This document shows, piece by piece, positions 22,441-34,105 of a DNA stretch of 64,000 nucleotides (positions within the stretch are counted from its first letter, which is position 1; each line of letters starts with the position of its first letter). The translations under genes and the position numbers were made by a program. Origin of the DNA: Cricetomys ansorgei (taxonomy: Eukaryota > Chordata > Mammalia > Rodentia > Nesomyidae); assembly GCA_026225945.1 (NCBI GenBank), contig JAMJFZ010002561.1:1-64000 (forward strand), read 5' to 3'. The notes under the pieces are model-generated. The model saw only the letters and a program-made list of their open reading frames with translations, was not told where the DNA came from and did not search any database.

Positions 22441-25400
22441 AGGGCTGGTGCTTCTCCACTCGAAGACCCATAAGAGGGAATGACTTGGTATTGTTGATGT
22501 TAATAAGGCATATTTCTGAGTCCCACTTAAGAGGGATTCTAATTTAATGGCTCTGGGGAGGATTGGTTGGCTACATGCAGGAACCTGTGTTTTAAACAAG
22601 GGCGTTAAGTCATATGGAGTGAGTTCACTGAGGAGCCCTGTAATTCGGGACTCACAGACCTAAGGCAGCTGCCCCTGCTCTGGTCCACCCTGTTGAGGCC
22701 AGTTCCTCAACAGGTATCATGAGCAGGCTTTACAGACAACCTGATTTATAACTGTATTTTGTAATTGACTTATTCACTCTGTCACAAGTGAGTGATGGAG
22801 TGAAACACAGACAACCTGTAGATTCCTTCTCTTAATCACTGACAAATGTAAGCCAGCCACACACGAGGTCCCTGTCAGCAGCCTGAAAGTCTCAGGGTTT
22901 CAGTATCAGCTGACTCAGAGTGAAGCTGGGGCAATCCCCAGAGACCCAAGGGGCTTCAGGGTTCGAAGGAACTTTGTGTGCTGGATTTATAGAGACTGAG
23001 CCCAAGGGCCCAAAGACATGACATGTGACATAATCAGTCCATGTTTGGGCATGTGGCCTCCTCTGGACAAGGAGCCAGAACTTCAGCCGTTTGAGAAGCA
23101 CTGCATTCTTCACATTCAGGCTGACAGTGTAAGAAGGGAGAGATCTCATACATGCTGGGGCTCCATGAACTCATTTCCTGTCTGAAGACTTTAGGAGGTC
23201 TCCCATGCTTGGTTCCAACAGAGTCTGTTATCTCCCTCTGGCCACGGTAGGGTCTATGGTATTTATTGTACTTACTGTTTGTTTTTCTTTGAGATGCAGT
23301 TACGGGGTACAAGTCGAGCTCTTCTTCAATCTTATACACTGGTAGACATCACTGACTGTATTTATATATAGGAACAGAGCACTTGATGTATATGGCAAGG
23401 GTATTTGGAGAATAAAGAGAAATTTGAGCGCTATAGATGAGAAAATGTATAAATAACTAAGCTATTTAGACGCTGAAGAAGGTAAAAGATGGACGATGTT
23501 ATAAATTCTACGGTTGGGGGAAGTCATTTTGACTAAGTTGTCAGGGAAGGGCTGCTCTCAAAGCACCTCATTTGATCTGAGACTCGGATGATAAAATGTG
23601 GGATCCATGTAAAATATCTGAGAAAAGAAAATTCTAGACACAGGACAGAGAATATGCAAATGAGTATTAGCTGCATGTTAGCAGGAAGATCGGGATGCAG
23701 TGAAAAGGACGGGCCTGTTGTAAAACAAGGAGCAGTTTGGATTGCCGTGTAGACGAGGTGGTAGGAAAGTCCTCAAGATACTTACACAGGGAAATAGCAC
23801 AGTGAAACTCGCTTCTTTCAGGTCTGTTTTGTTCATGGACTTGTCGCAGAATCTCAACACAATGCTCCCGGCAATCTCTACCTATCTGTCGGTTTGCATT
23901 CTTTGAAGGAAACATTTTAAATACATTCTTGTTACAGTGTGTGAGGACAGAATTCAAGTTTTAATCACCTTTCCTGGCTTTGTATTTTGTCCCTAGTAAG
24001 GAATAATTGCTTAATTATTCTGTATAGAGCTGAATAGTTTCTGAATTATTGTTCCTTTGGAATAAAAAAAGGGGCAGTCCTGTCCCCTGGAGTGACTTTT
24101 TCAGCAAGTGGCATGTGCTGGTGTATTATTGAAGAAGGTTAGTTGACATCCTGGCTTAGTTTGTCCCTTCTGTTTTTGTTCTAGAAGTTTAGATATAGTT
24201 CAGCTAAGTGGAGACAGTGTCTACATTGTCTTACCAATGTTTAAGCAGCAGGCAGAGGCCTGGTGGGTGTGTGCCCCTGGCTCAATGGCAGGTTGGATAC
24301 CGTGACTCTCTCTTTCAGAGAGTTGTGGACAAGTTGGACACTATGCAGAAAGCAATCTTTTAAATGCCTAAATAAGCTTATAAATTACAAACTGAATTCA
24401 TAGGTGCTAAAAAATGGAGAGAGAGAGAGAGCGAGAAAGGGAAAGAGCAAGCAGACATTAGGGTGATGAGCAAGCAACTAAGCCATAGGTTGCTTCGCAG
24501 GATGAGGGGTGTGTGTCTGTTGACAGCAGAAACCCAGAGCCCTGGGTTTTAAATGTAGGAGATAAGTAGGTTCCTGTGTTAGTGTGGGAAACAAGGTGTT
24601 GGATACTACAAGGGCAGAGGAATTGGTAAGAAGCCTGCCAAACCAAAGAGCCTTGAAGAGGTGTGTTCTTAATGAAAATGAACTTAGTGAGGAAAATCCA
24701 TCTAGCAAAGAAAGCTGTTATAAAAATTGCCTGGTTCAGCCTTTGCTGGAAATTGGGAGTAAAACAGACTCTCACATAAGAATTCAGACCTCATGAGGGG
24801 TTGGGGCTTAAATTTACATTCTTTGTATGTGCTGTCCAGGGAATCTCAAGGGAGCTATTAATTAAGTTAAGTTGATTCTGGTGTAAGAGAGACTAAGACT
24901 GGCAGAATCAGAGAGAATCCTCTCTGGAGGCGCCTATTCAGAGCTGGGGCTCTTTAGGAGTTTCCCAGATTAAAATCAGATCAGCCATGAGTGAATTCAC
25001 AAAAAACAGCTACCTATTATACGAGATAAGCAAGCATCAGTAGAAACAACCAACCTCAGAACTTCCCAAGCACTGGAGTGTGAGGAAGATCAGGGGTCAG
25101 ATAGAAATGAAGTCTTCTTCAAGTGGGTTCTGAAACAGGAGGCAGAATTGAAAGCATGAGTGAGAAACAAAGGTGATTTAAAATGACTAGGCAGTATTTG
25201 AAAACAGAGCCAGAATGAAATCCTAAAAATAGAGACTACTATATTTGAAATAAAAAAAGAGAAGAAAAATGAGTTTTAGCCTTCAAATATTTGAAAAAAA
25301 ATCATTGAGGCACAATACTGTCAAAAGTGATATGCACAGAAAAGTATAAAAGTATTAAATATACCATGATGAATTCCCAGAAGTTAACATGCCATTTCAG

Positions 25401-25903
25401 AAGCAGTGCCCTGCTGAAACATAGAAAATTAAAAGCATCTCAGAAACTTCCTTTCTGTCCCTTTCTAAGTTAGATTACTCCAAGATTAACTACTAATTTA
25501 AATCCTAATACCATAATAGTTCTGTCTGTTTAAAAACATATTATGAATGAATTTATATAATATATACTCTTTTATTCATGACACTTGGCTCTCAATATTT
25601 AACAATGATAAGAAGCAAAATAATTTATATTTTAAAAGTAAGTATAGTTTTCTTATTTAAGGCAGTATTTATTTACATGAACATGCAGTTATTAAGTCAA
25701 GTCTACAGCTAAGGAGCATTGGGTAGTTAACTATATGGAGTTTTCAGTTATCCAGTTTTACCCACTGGGCTTTTTCCCTGGGATGGGATTTCTGTTTGCA
25801 GAGAGGCATTTGAAGAAACTGCATAAGAATTTCAATTGCTAACACAGTTGAAAATTTGTGTGGGAACTCAGTAAACAACACCGTATTATAAATGTCAAAA
25901 TAG
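22441..25903. other. Intronic sequence with no recognised element
   Basis: About 3.4 kb, strongly AT-rich at 25,170-25,680, with a short GA run at 24,416-24,433. I identify no repeat family, and no ORF looks coding. Confidence 0.5.
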
Positions 25904-26092
25904 CCAAGCGTGGTGGCATGAGCCTTTTAGTCCCAATGCCTGAGAGGCAGAGGCAGAGGCAGAGGCAGAGGCAGAGGCAGAGGCAGATGGATCTCTGTGA
26001 GTTCTAGGTCTTGGTCTATGTAGTGAGCTTCAGGTTGGCCAGGATTTCACAGTGAGACTCTGTCTCAAAACAAACAAACAAACAAACAAACC
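25904..26092 (+). mobile_element. B1 SINE with an internal AGGCAG expansion
   Basis: B1 order is present: GCCAAGCGTGGTGGCATGAG, AGTCCCAATGCCTGAG, GATGGATCTCTGTGAGTTC, CAGTGAGACTCTGTCTC. The normal pair of AGGCAG hexamers is expanded to seven exact units (25,945-25,986). The tail is (CAAA)n, 26,068-26,091. Confidence 0.9.
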
Positions 26093-26317
26093 TGTTGAAG
26101 AAGACCCAATAGAATTGAAGAGAGCCCAAACTTATTCAACTCACATTACCTAACAGAAGAATATAAATCATGCATGTGATTTTAAAGATTCCATATTTAA
26201 GTGTTCATTTAATCCAATACATATAATATTTCAACATAGCTGTAGACAAAAATCTTTGGATATTTTGCATTCTTTTTTATTTTTCATGAGTTATCTGCTT
26301 TGTTTAAAAAGTTTTAA

Positions 26318-26533
26318 AATACTTGTTATTTTTATGTGTGTATGTGTGTGTCTGCACGAATTTATGTGCACTACACACGTGCAGGAGGCTGTGGCTGCCA
26401 GAAGAGGGCACAGAGTCCCCTGGAACTGGACTTGCGAAGTGCTGTGAGTCACGTGTGTGCTGATAACTGAATTCTGCTCCCCTGCAAGAACAGTGAGGGC
26501 TCTTAACTGTGGAGCTATCTCTCTAGCTCCACA
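26318..26533 (-). mobile_element. B3/B2-family SINE
   Basis: Antisense features: GT-rich tail, GAGGCTGTGGCTGCCAGAAG, AGGGCACAGAGTCCCCTGGA, then GAGGGCTCTTAACTGTGGAG and a CTATCTCTCTAGCTCC end, which is the reverse complement of the tRNA-derived head. Confidence 0.85.
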
Positions 26534-26639
26534 ACAAGAAAGATCTATATTAGGGTATATTCATGTATAAAAGTGTGTTTTAAAAAAGAAAAACGATCAC
26601 ATGAGTGTTTTCCAATTATCTCAAGATTAATAATTATGA

Positions 26640-26770
26640 ATGATTTTTCTTTTGTTTTTACTTTTAAAATTATAATTACTATTTTAAATTAAAATATAAT
26701 TATATCATTTCCTTCTTTCCCTTCTCTCCTTTAGCACCTCCCCTTTTCCTCCTCATGTCCTCTCAAACAG
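26640..26770 (-). mobile_element. Probable rodent L1 3' UTR fragment
   Basis: AT-rich lead followed by a TTCCTTCTTTCCCTTCTCTC pyrimidine-rich segment typical of antisense rodent L1 tails. Limits approximate. Confidence 0.4.
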
Positions 26771-26966
26771 ATGGTCTCTTCTTCTCTGATTATTTCGACA
26801 TCTTGGCAGATGTCCACTACCTCTGTTTCTTACAGTCTTTCAGCCTCTTTTTCCTTGGGGATAACTGTCCAAGTTAGAGCTGAGCACTCCAAAGACATGC
26901 TTTTATCCGTACTGAGCCTTTAAATTCTAGTGATTTTATGCTTACTATGCAGTTCAGTCTAGACAT

Positions 26967-26968
<2 letters not shown>

Positions 26969-27012
<44 letters not shown>
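26969..27012. repeat. (TA)n microsatellite
   Basis: About 22 perfect TA units. Confidence 0.95.
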
Positions 27013-27014
<2 letters not shown>

Positions 27015-27490
27015 AAATTTAAGTTTATTTATCTTTCGTTTCTCCTATAATACATCTTGACACACCTCCTACCTTTTCCCCATTCCTCCCAGCTCCTCCA
27101 CCTTCCCAATCCTCCTAATCTACCCTCCCCATCCCACCCACTCATCCCCACCCTTGTGTCTCCCCATAGAAGAGGGGAGTCCCCCCCAGGTTACTCTCAA
27201 ACAGGGCACAGATGGGATATGGCCGGGCACTAATCCCTACATCATGGGTGGACTAGGCAACCCAGCTGGAGGAAATGGGTTCCAAGGGAAGGCAGAACCA
27301 TCATAGAACCCCCACTTACACTCTAGCCTGTAGGATCCCTGCAAGAACACCAAGATAGACAACCACAAGACATATCCAGGGAACCCTGCAGGATCTATGT
27401 CTGCTGCTTCAGGCTCTGTGGGGCCCCCAAGAGTGCTACCATATTTTAAGAGCTCAGTAGCCATGTGTGGCTACCATATTAGTGCAGGGA
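27013..27490 (-). mobile_element. Rodent L1-associated or retroelement fragment
   Basis: The order CTCCCAGCTCCTCCACC, AGGGCACAGATGGGATATGG, CACTAATCCCTACATCATGG, GGCAACCCAGCTGGAGGAAA, GAACACCAAGATAGACAACC and TCTGCTGCTTCAGGCTCTGT matches a common rodent interspersed element that I associate with L1 3' regions. Exact class not certain. Confidence 0.5.
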
Positions 27491-28518
27491 TAACCAGGGA
27501 AGCTCTTTGAAGGTAGAGAAATGCAATGAAAGCCATAAGGTATTGGGAGAAATGAGCCAGTTTTGATATAGGGCTTTGTGATGGAGATGGGAGAAATGTG
27601 TGTTAGTGAGTTGACATTGTGGTAATATTCAGCTTTGGGTTTACACTCATTCATATCCTCTGCATACTTGTTAAATCCTTCAATGTCTAGTGAATGGTAA
27701 AGTCAGAGTTGTTGAGTAATTCAGAGTAGCAATAAATAATAGCTTAGTACGAGTAGAGAAATATATCGTATCTGCTGAATTTACAGAGGGACTTGGGAGC
27801 TCAAAATTTAATTATCCCCATGCAAATTTGACCAGAAGCCTAAAGTGAACGTTTCTGACATTTACATCAAAGTTCACCGTGTGCATTAATAGAAGCAGGC
27901 AGGTTGGAAGTGGTTTTCATTTCTTTGGCTGTAATGATATGAAAACTTGACAACGAATACAAGTAGGTCATTACTTGGGTTTTCATGTCTCAGTTAAAAG
28001 ATAGCACCATGTCCTAGTGTGCTCACACAACACAAAAGGTATATTATTGGGCTCCGGATCAAATACCATATAAACTTGACCTGAATAACCTCAGACTTCC
28101 TGGAAAATTCTATGTTTGAGTAAAATACGTGACTGTAGGCAGTTGGTTTGCTTTTGCAACAGCTTCAAAAGCAGTGAAGCAAGGCACTTGAGTCTCTGTC
28201 TAGCTTCTGCTGTTTGAAAGGTAGCAATAAAATGGAAAATGTATTTTTGTCCTTAGAAAAGCCTCCAAATGCTGTATTTGTTTCTGCAAAGATAACACTT
28301 TTTAATGGTTGTTCTGTCATTCTGAAAGTTGGAATGTGAATACTATACAAAGGAGACCATTCCACAAACTTGCCATCTTAATGATGGGAAGTTCCTCTTT
28401 TCCCTAGACCCTAAGAATGGAACTGACTCAAATATTTGCCACTATTATGTTTGATTATGGGGTCAACAGTGAAAATGTTAGTTTAACCCAGTTGTCCCAA
28501 ATGCTACAAGAGAGTATT
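27491..28518. other. Intronic sequence with no recognised element
   Basis: AT-rich. Nothing I can assign. Confidence 0.55.
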
Positions 28519-28640
28519 GTCTTAATCTAGTCTTGCTGCAGTAACAAATACCTTTGAATACTGAGCAATTTATAAATAACAGAACCTCATTTCTCAAAGT
28601 TCTGGAGGTCCAGCCCACAGAGGACAGGAGAGGGTGTCAT
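28519..28640 (-). mobile_element. MaLR LTR fragment (antisense)
   Basis: GTCTTAATCTAGTCTTGCTG, a GAGCAATTTATAAATAACAG segment and AGTTCTGGAGGTCC match the antisense 3' end of MST/MLT1-type MaLR LTRs. Truncated by the following SINE. Confidence 0.6.
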
Positions 28641-28644
28641 AACC

Positions 28645-28768
28645 TCGTGGAACAGGAGTTACAGGCAATTGTGAACCGCTAGATGTGGGCGCTGGAACCA
28701 AACTTGGGTCCTCTTTAAGAGCAGTATATAATCTTAAGCTTTGAACCATCTCTTCAGTACTCCCCACC
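28645..28768 (-). mobile_element. B3-type SINE fragment
   Basis: GGAGTTACAGGCAATTGTGA, GATGTGGGCGCTGGAACC and GGGTCCTCTTTAAGAGCAG, ending in CCATCTCTTCAGTAC, are the antisense B3 head. Confidence 0.75.
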
Positions 28769-28879
28769 CCTAACCAATGATACGTTTCAAAGGGACAAGT
28801 ACATTTATGTCATGTAAGTGTTCTAGAATGCTCTATCATAGTAATGCACTTTAAGTTGGCTTTCAGAAGTTTTTGAAAC

Positions 28880-29235
28880 AGTCTCAGACTAATATATTAC
28901 CCATGCTAGGTTGAATTCTTACAAAATATGTTCTATGCACTGTTGGGTGAGGGGCTACCCTAGGTCTAGGGTGTTTTGTATTGTCTGCAGGTGTTGGAGT
29001 TCTGTGGGGGTTAATTGCTAATGATCTGCATGTGCTGTCAGTTGAATACCTGAGAAGTTCTGAATCAATAAAAACACCTGAACTCAGAGGTCAGGGTCCC
29101 ACTATTGAGTATGGCCCTGGCCAGGACAGTGGTTCCGTCTGCTGAGGTCAGGCAAGGTTTGAGTCTATGAAAATGCCTCCTTGTTGTCCTGTTTGGTGAG
29201 CCGCCATAGTGGCTAACTACCACACACACAAAATA
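28880..29235 (+). mobile_element. Dispersed LTR-like repeat, family 1, copy 2
   Basis: Matches 3,418-3,790: GCACTGTTGGG at 28,938, TTGTATTGTCTGCAGGTG, AATGATCTGCATGTGC, ATCAATAAAAACACCTGAAC, GTGGTTCCGTCTGCTGAGGTC and GGTGAGCCGCCATAGTGGC. The upstream part matches the other two copies less well than they match each other. Confidence 0.55.
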
Positions 29236-32200
29236 AACTAATAGTAAAAATACAAAATGAATGGTCTGTTTTGCATTGGGCCAATACCTTTTTAGCTAGT
29301 GCCCAATTCATAACTGGTTTGTGAACTAAAATATATTATGTGTGAACTTTTTTTTTTTAAATAAAAGAGTAAAAGGGCAGTGTGTAAATCTCTATTACCA
29401 TGTTTTCTATCATGGATCTGCACAAATAGGTTCTAAACTGAATATCCAAGTTCTTGTTTTCATTTTACCAACTCCCCAAAATCGAAGATAAAGCCATATT
29501 TGTGGTGCTACTTTATAATCCAGGGACTGACCTCTAGTTTGTCTTGAAAGTAGGGAAAAGAATTCTGCCTCTAGGCTGAATATGAACTCTCACATTTAAA
29601 AAGAAACTGGCTTTATGCTTACCTTTAGAATTTATTATTGAAACTCTTTATGTAGTTAGAAATTCTCCCATTTCCACTAACGGCTTGCTTGGTAGCAACT
29701 AGAACCTTCTAATTTTCTGTAGTGCAGAGTGTTGGAAGAATTGTGTTGTGGGGGATGCCACTGTATAACGGACTATCTCAGAACTAGAAGGTGCCTTGAT
29801 TTGTTCTGTCTATGAATGATATTTGCTTGTTAATTTATTTGGATACTATCTCCTGAGACTTCATGGTTAGTTCTCATCACTGCCTTGACTCAGGAAGCGC
29901 TAAACATTCTCTCCAACTTTATGTGTCATTGTCAGAGGGTCTTTAATGAAGAGGGCACCTTTCTACCATGCTGTGGAGTCCAAGGGCACCTGAGCCTTTA
30001 TCTCTAGGATTTCCCCTTGGGAGCATTAGCATCTCTCTATTAGTCTTTGTCTCTCTATGAGCCTCTGTGGAGGATGCCAAGACCCCTGGGGTTCACCCTT
30101 CTCCTGCTACTCTGCCCACTCTGAACGTTGGAGCTTGGACTTGAGCAGGGACGAAGGTGGTAAGTCTTAACAAGCAGCCAGGCAGAGGCTGCTGAATTTG
30201 CTGTGGTGTGAGTGACCCTCGCTCACCCCACTCTCCTTTTCTCACCGAACAGCGAACAGCTGAAGTCTTGGCTGAGCTCCGTCTTGGAAGGTACATTCTT
30301 GGCTCCATAAAAGATGGTGGGGAGTTAATGAGCTCCCCTTCTGATTTAGCACTTGGGTGATTTCTTTCCAACAGCTGTTGTATCTCCTTGCTCCTTATCA
30401 AATGAGGTTTCCAGGTGAATTTACTTCCTCAACAATTTCAGGATGCAAACTGAAGGCCCACTGTCCTGCTCTGGGTGCTAAATCTTGTTGAGGTAGAAAG
30501 GAGAAGAAGCCTAAGCTATATTTAATCAAACATGGGGAGTCCCTCAGCTCACAACGTTTTGCCCTTGGTTTCTCACAGCAATGGGGCGTCAGCAAATGGA
30601 ACCTCTATTTTAGGAATTTTTATCTCTCAGACATTGAAACAAACACACGCTGAGCAGCATTCCAGAATAAAACTTTTGTGGAAAATGGAATTGGGAGCTA
30701 TGTGTCCTGAAAGAAACACCAGGAGTTCAAGGGGAGAAAATTAACAGGGGAACGAATGGGTTGTTTGCAGGCTGGAAAACCCAACCCTGCGGTGCAATGA
30801 AATGACCGAAGGCAAGAGATCGCTATGACACAGGATGGGACATGGGACTAGGGTCTGGGAGTGTCAGGACACATCAGGTTAACAGAGTCAATACCTCGGT
30901 GATCTGGGAGATCAGAGAAGAACAGAGTAGGTGGTCATCGGGGAAGCTTTGATGTAATTTGCTCACAAGTTTGTTGATTCCAGGGATCGGGAGTTCCCTG
31001 AGATGGTACAGCAAGATCTGGCTCTGGACTGTCATGGTAGACACACATCATAGCTCTCAACTGGTTATTCAAGTCACTCTCCGTGTTTCTACGTTAGCTT
31101 TATTGCCTGTGAAGCAGCAGTTGTAACGACTACCTGTGCTTAGCATGGTGGCCACATCTCCTTACTGTATGTGGGTGTTGTATTCTATAGTCCAGATATA
31201 TATTTAGATCTTGACTAATGCTCAGGGAAGCTATGTTGAATAAAAGTGAAGGGTTTTTGTAATAAATATTTTATAAAAATTAGGAATATATTCTCCAATG
31301 TATGTTTTGTCACTTTTTCGAATATAAATCCCTATGCAATTTACTCGTTTTTCTTTCCAGGTCTGCCCTTCCTGTGTTTCATAAAAAGGCAGCTGTAACT
31401 TCTCCGCTCTGTGAGAAACTCTTAGTCATTGCTTAGTTATTGCTTCCTCTCCTCACTATTACTGTCCTAGGTCAGCCACTGTCCGCTCCTGTCCACAGTA
31501 ATACCACAGCGCCCTGACTGATAGTTAAGGAAAGGTCTTCTGAGAATGTCTGAGGGAACCGACGATTGAACGTTCTGCTGGCAAGCTCTCCGGTGCCCAC
31601 ACGCACAGGACTTATGAATGATTTAAGCAGCTTGGATTTCCATGGGCTTGCAGAACATTGGAGGTGCTTGCTTTCTCTCCTCCAGAATTATGGATGAGCA
31701 GACTGCTGCTGAGGCTAGCTGGCCGTGCATTTGAAGTGTGCAGGACTTGAGCTTGTTCTGAAGCTTGCTGCTGTCATGGAGGGAGGCATGTTAATCCTGA
31801 GGAAAGAAAACTCATCGTTTCAGAAGAAGTAGCTGTACGGCAACCCAACACAGAAAGATAAGAAGACGGCTTTATGTGTATTGGACAAACAATGTATTTA
31901 ATCTAGGTTTCTTCAACAAAGTCTGCGTGCATGCCTACAGTGCAGGCGAAGTCATAGAGGACCATGGAATCAGTCCTTCAGAATTCAGAGGTTCAACATT
32001 TCTGTATTGACTGGGAAACCTCAAGTTAAATGGACCAAGATAATCAAATCAATGCTTTTAAAAGATGATATTGCCACATTTGGGAAAGCTTATCGATGGC
32101 TTACCAGGATGGCTGTGGGAACTGACTTGGCAAGGATCGTAGAGTAAGCCTGTGGTACGGTGTGACTGCATCTCACCCACAAGGCCCAGTTCTCAGTGTA

Positions 32201-33100
32201 GGAGGATGGCGAGGAAAGCGCTCAGATGTAGCGGTTGGGTGGAGAATACATTTGTCAGAAAATAGAATCGTGTGGTTCAAAGACTGACTCTGTTGCTGGT
32301 GCTGTCGGTGCCAGTGGCTTCCAGTTTTCTCAGCTGTCTGCAGCCAGCAGGGCCTCCCAACGGAGTCCAAGGTGGATTGGGACTCTTGGAACGTGGGGTT
32401 CATCATCCCCGTGGGTATGAGGTTGCAAGACATGATGTTCACGCATACTTCTGTTTCTGAAAGATGGAGGAGGATCTGTTTTTGTGTATATGTGCCAGGA
32501 AAGGTGGTGGTGGGGGGGGGGGAGAACAATGGGCAATATGTGAATCTAGTCAGAGAGAGAAGTTGGGCACACGTGGGAATGTGGGGGATCCCGTGGCCAT
32601 CTGTGATACATTTTGCCACAGACCCCAGGTGAGGTGTGACGCTTTGCATCCTCCCCGTGAGAGCTGCAGAACACAGGGAGAGGCTACAGAGCAGTACTGG
32701 CGGCTTCGCAAGTCCTCGGCGCCCCTGGAGCAGGGGACACATGGCAGCCCTTATATTTCTTATCTGACTCAGGCAGAGGTGACTGGTCAGATGATCAGAA
32801 TGCCAGTGTGGGGCATTGTGACCACTTGCTTTTGTGTTTATTGGGTACAGCACCTGCTACTATCCTTAAATGGGGGGTGGAGTGGTGGGGGGGAGCTTTG
32901 ATGGAAGTCCCAGCCCTGGTCATTCACGCAGTAGTGGAGACATGATTGGATTTGTCCATATGGGCTGATGACATCTGGAGTACTTGGAATTGTATACAGT
33001 CCCTTGCTATGATTATGCTATATTTAATGGTATTCACACATGGTGAGACAAAAAACTACTTAGCACTGATTTGCAAGTGAATCACAGAATTTTTAGCCCA
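29236..33100. other. Long intronic stretch with no recognised element
   Basis: About 3.9 kb without a repeat I can assign, GC-richer at 32,570-32,760. It contains the longest non-Grm8 open frame, 32,173-32,853 minus (226 codons), in which I see no domain, signal or family. A pyrimidine tract with CAG at 31,347-31,360 looks like an unused splice acceptor. Confidence 0.5.
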
Positions 33101-33235
33101 GGAAGAAACTTTAGGAATTGTCTACTTCAACCCCCACAGTTTAGAAGTTAGAATCAGAAGATGGGAAGTGACTAAGCCCTGGGTGTCAGGAACGGTAGTA
33201 GCAGAAATAAGACTGTGTCTGAATCTCTAGGGCCC
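33101..33235 (-). mobile_element. Possible MIR-type fragment
   Basis: TTCAACCCCCACAGTTTAGA and GATGGGAAGTGACTAAG have the spacing of the antisense MIR segment (CCCCATTTTACAGATGAGG .. AAGTGACTTGCCC). Weak. Confidence 0.35.
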
Positions 33236-33569
33236 TAGATTTGATCAATTTAAGACTCAAAAGAGGAAGACTTTTTAAAAAAAATCAGTAAAAATATCAA
33301 ATACAACTTGGTTTCAATCAAATTAGAAGTTGTAAAAATCATGTTTTCACCATAGTTGTGTGTCAAATACCCCGATGGCTCTCTAAGTAATGGTGCCTAT
33401 TTAAAGAGAAGGGTCTGAAACTTCAGCTCTGTGACTAGGTTTCAGCACAAATTGTGTCTTTGGCCACTGCATCTTGGCTTCCTTTTCCCGGTGGATTTCT
33501 AGTAGCTTCTGTGGGGGGTTTGCTGCTGAAGGAAAGGGAAGGGAGCCCAGGCCCCTGATGTGTTTCTCG

Positions 33570-34105
33570 ATCCTACCCTACAACATTGTTCTTCTTCTCC
33601 TTCAAGCTCTCTTCCCAGAAACCATCCAAAGACTGTCTCTTACTCTATGTGCAACTTAAGCGTCACCCCTTAAAGGACTCCCCTTCCCTCCCTCAGATTA
33701 CTGTCTGTTTCTGTGTCTGTCAACAGAAGGTGCCTCCCCACTCCCAATGTCACCACTGGGGTGCTAGGAGGTGGTGGCCAAGGACGGTGCCAGATAGGCT
33801 ATACTCCTTAGACAGCTCCCTGAGACTAAAACTCAGCTCATTAAATGTGTCAGTGGCACCAAGATTGAGAGCCCTCTTTCTAATCTATTCCCTTAGCCTT
33901 GCTTTGCCCCAAGACTGCACTGAAGGCTTATTTATTTGTTTACATGCTTTCTGGTCTATTTCCTCCCATTCCTCCCTCTCCCCCCAGTGAAGGCTCTGCA
34001 AGTCCAGGAAATTTGTTTTGTTCATTGTTGCATAAGCTTCCGGAACAGTTCTCTGCACCTGCTAGGGACTCCATAAATATGGATGGGAATGATTGAATGA
34101 ATGAC
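33570..34105 (+). mobile_element. L2 LINE 3' portion
   Basis: Has AACTTAAGCGTCACCCCTTA near 33,653, as in the L2 segment before AGGCCTTCC; then TTATTTATTTGTTTACATGC; then the L2 tail order GAAGGCTCTGCAAGTCCAGG, TTGTTCATTGTTGCATAAG, TGCTAGGGACTCCATAAAT and GATTGAATGAATGAC. Ancient. Confidence 0.75.

Noticed and set aside
31347..31360. Pyrimidine tract plus CAG as the start of a hidden exon
   Set aside because: A lone acceptor-like sequence is common by chance in long introns. No coding potential consistent with Grm8 follows.
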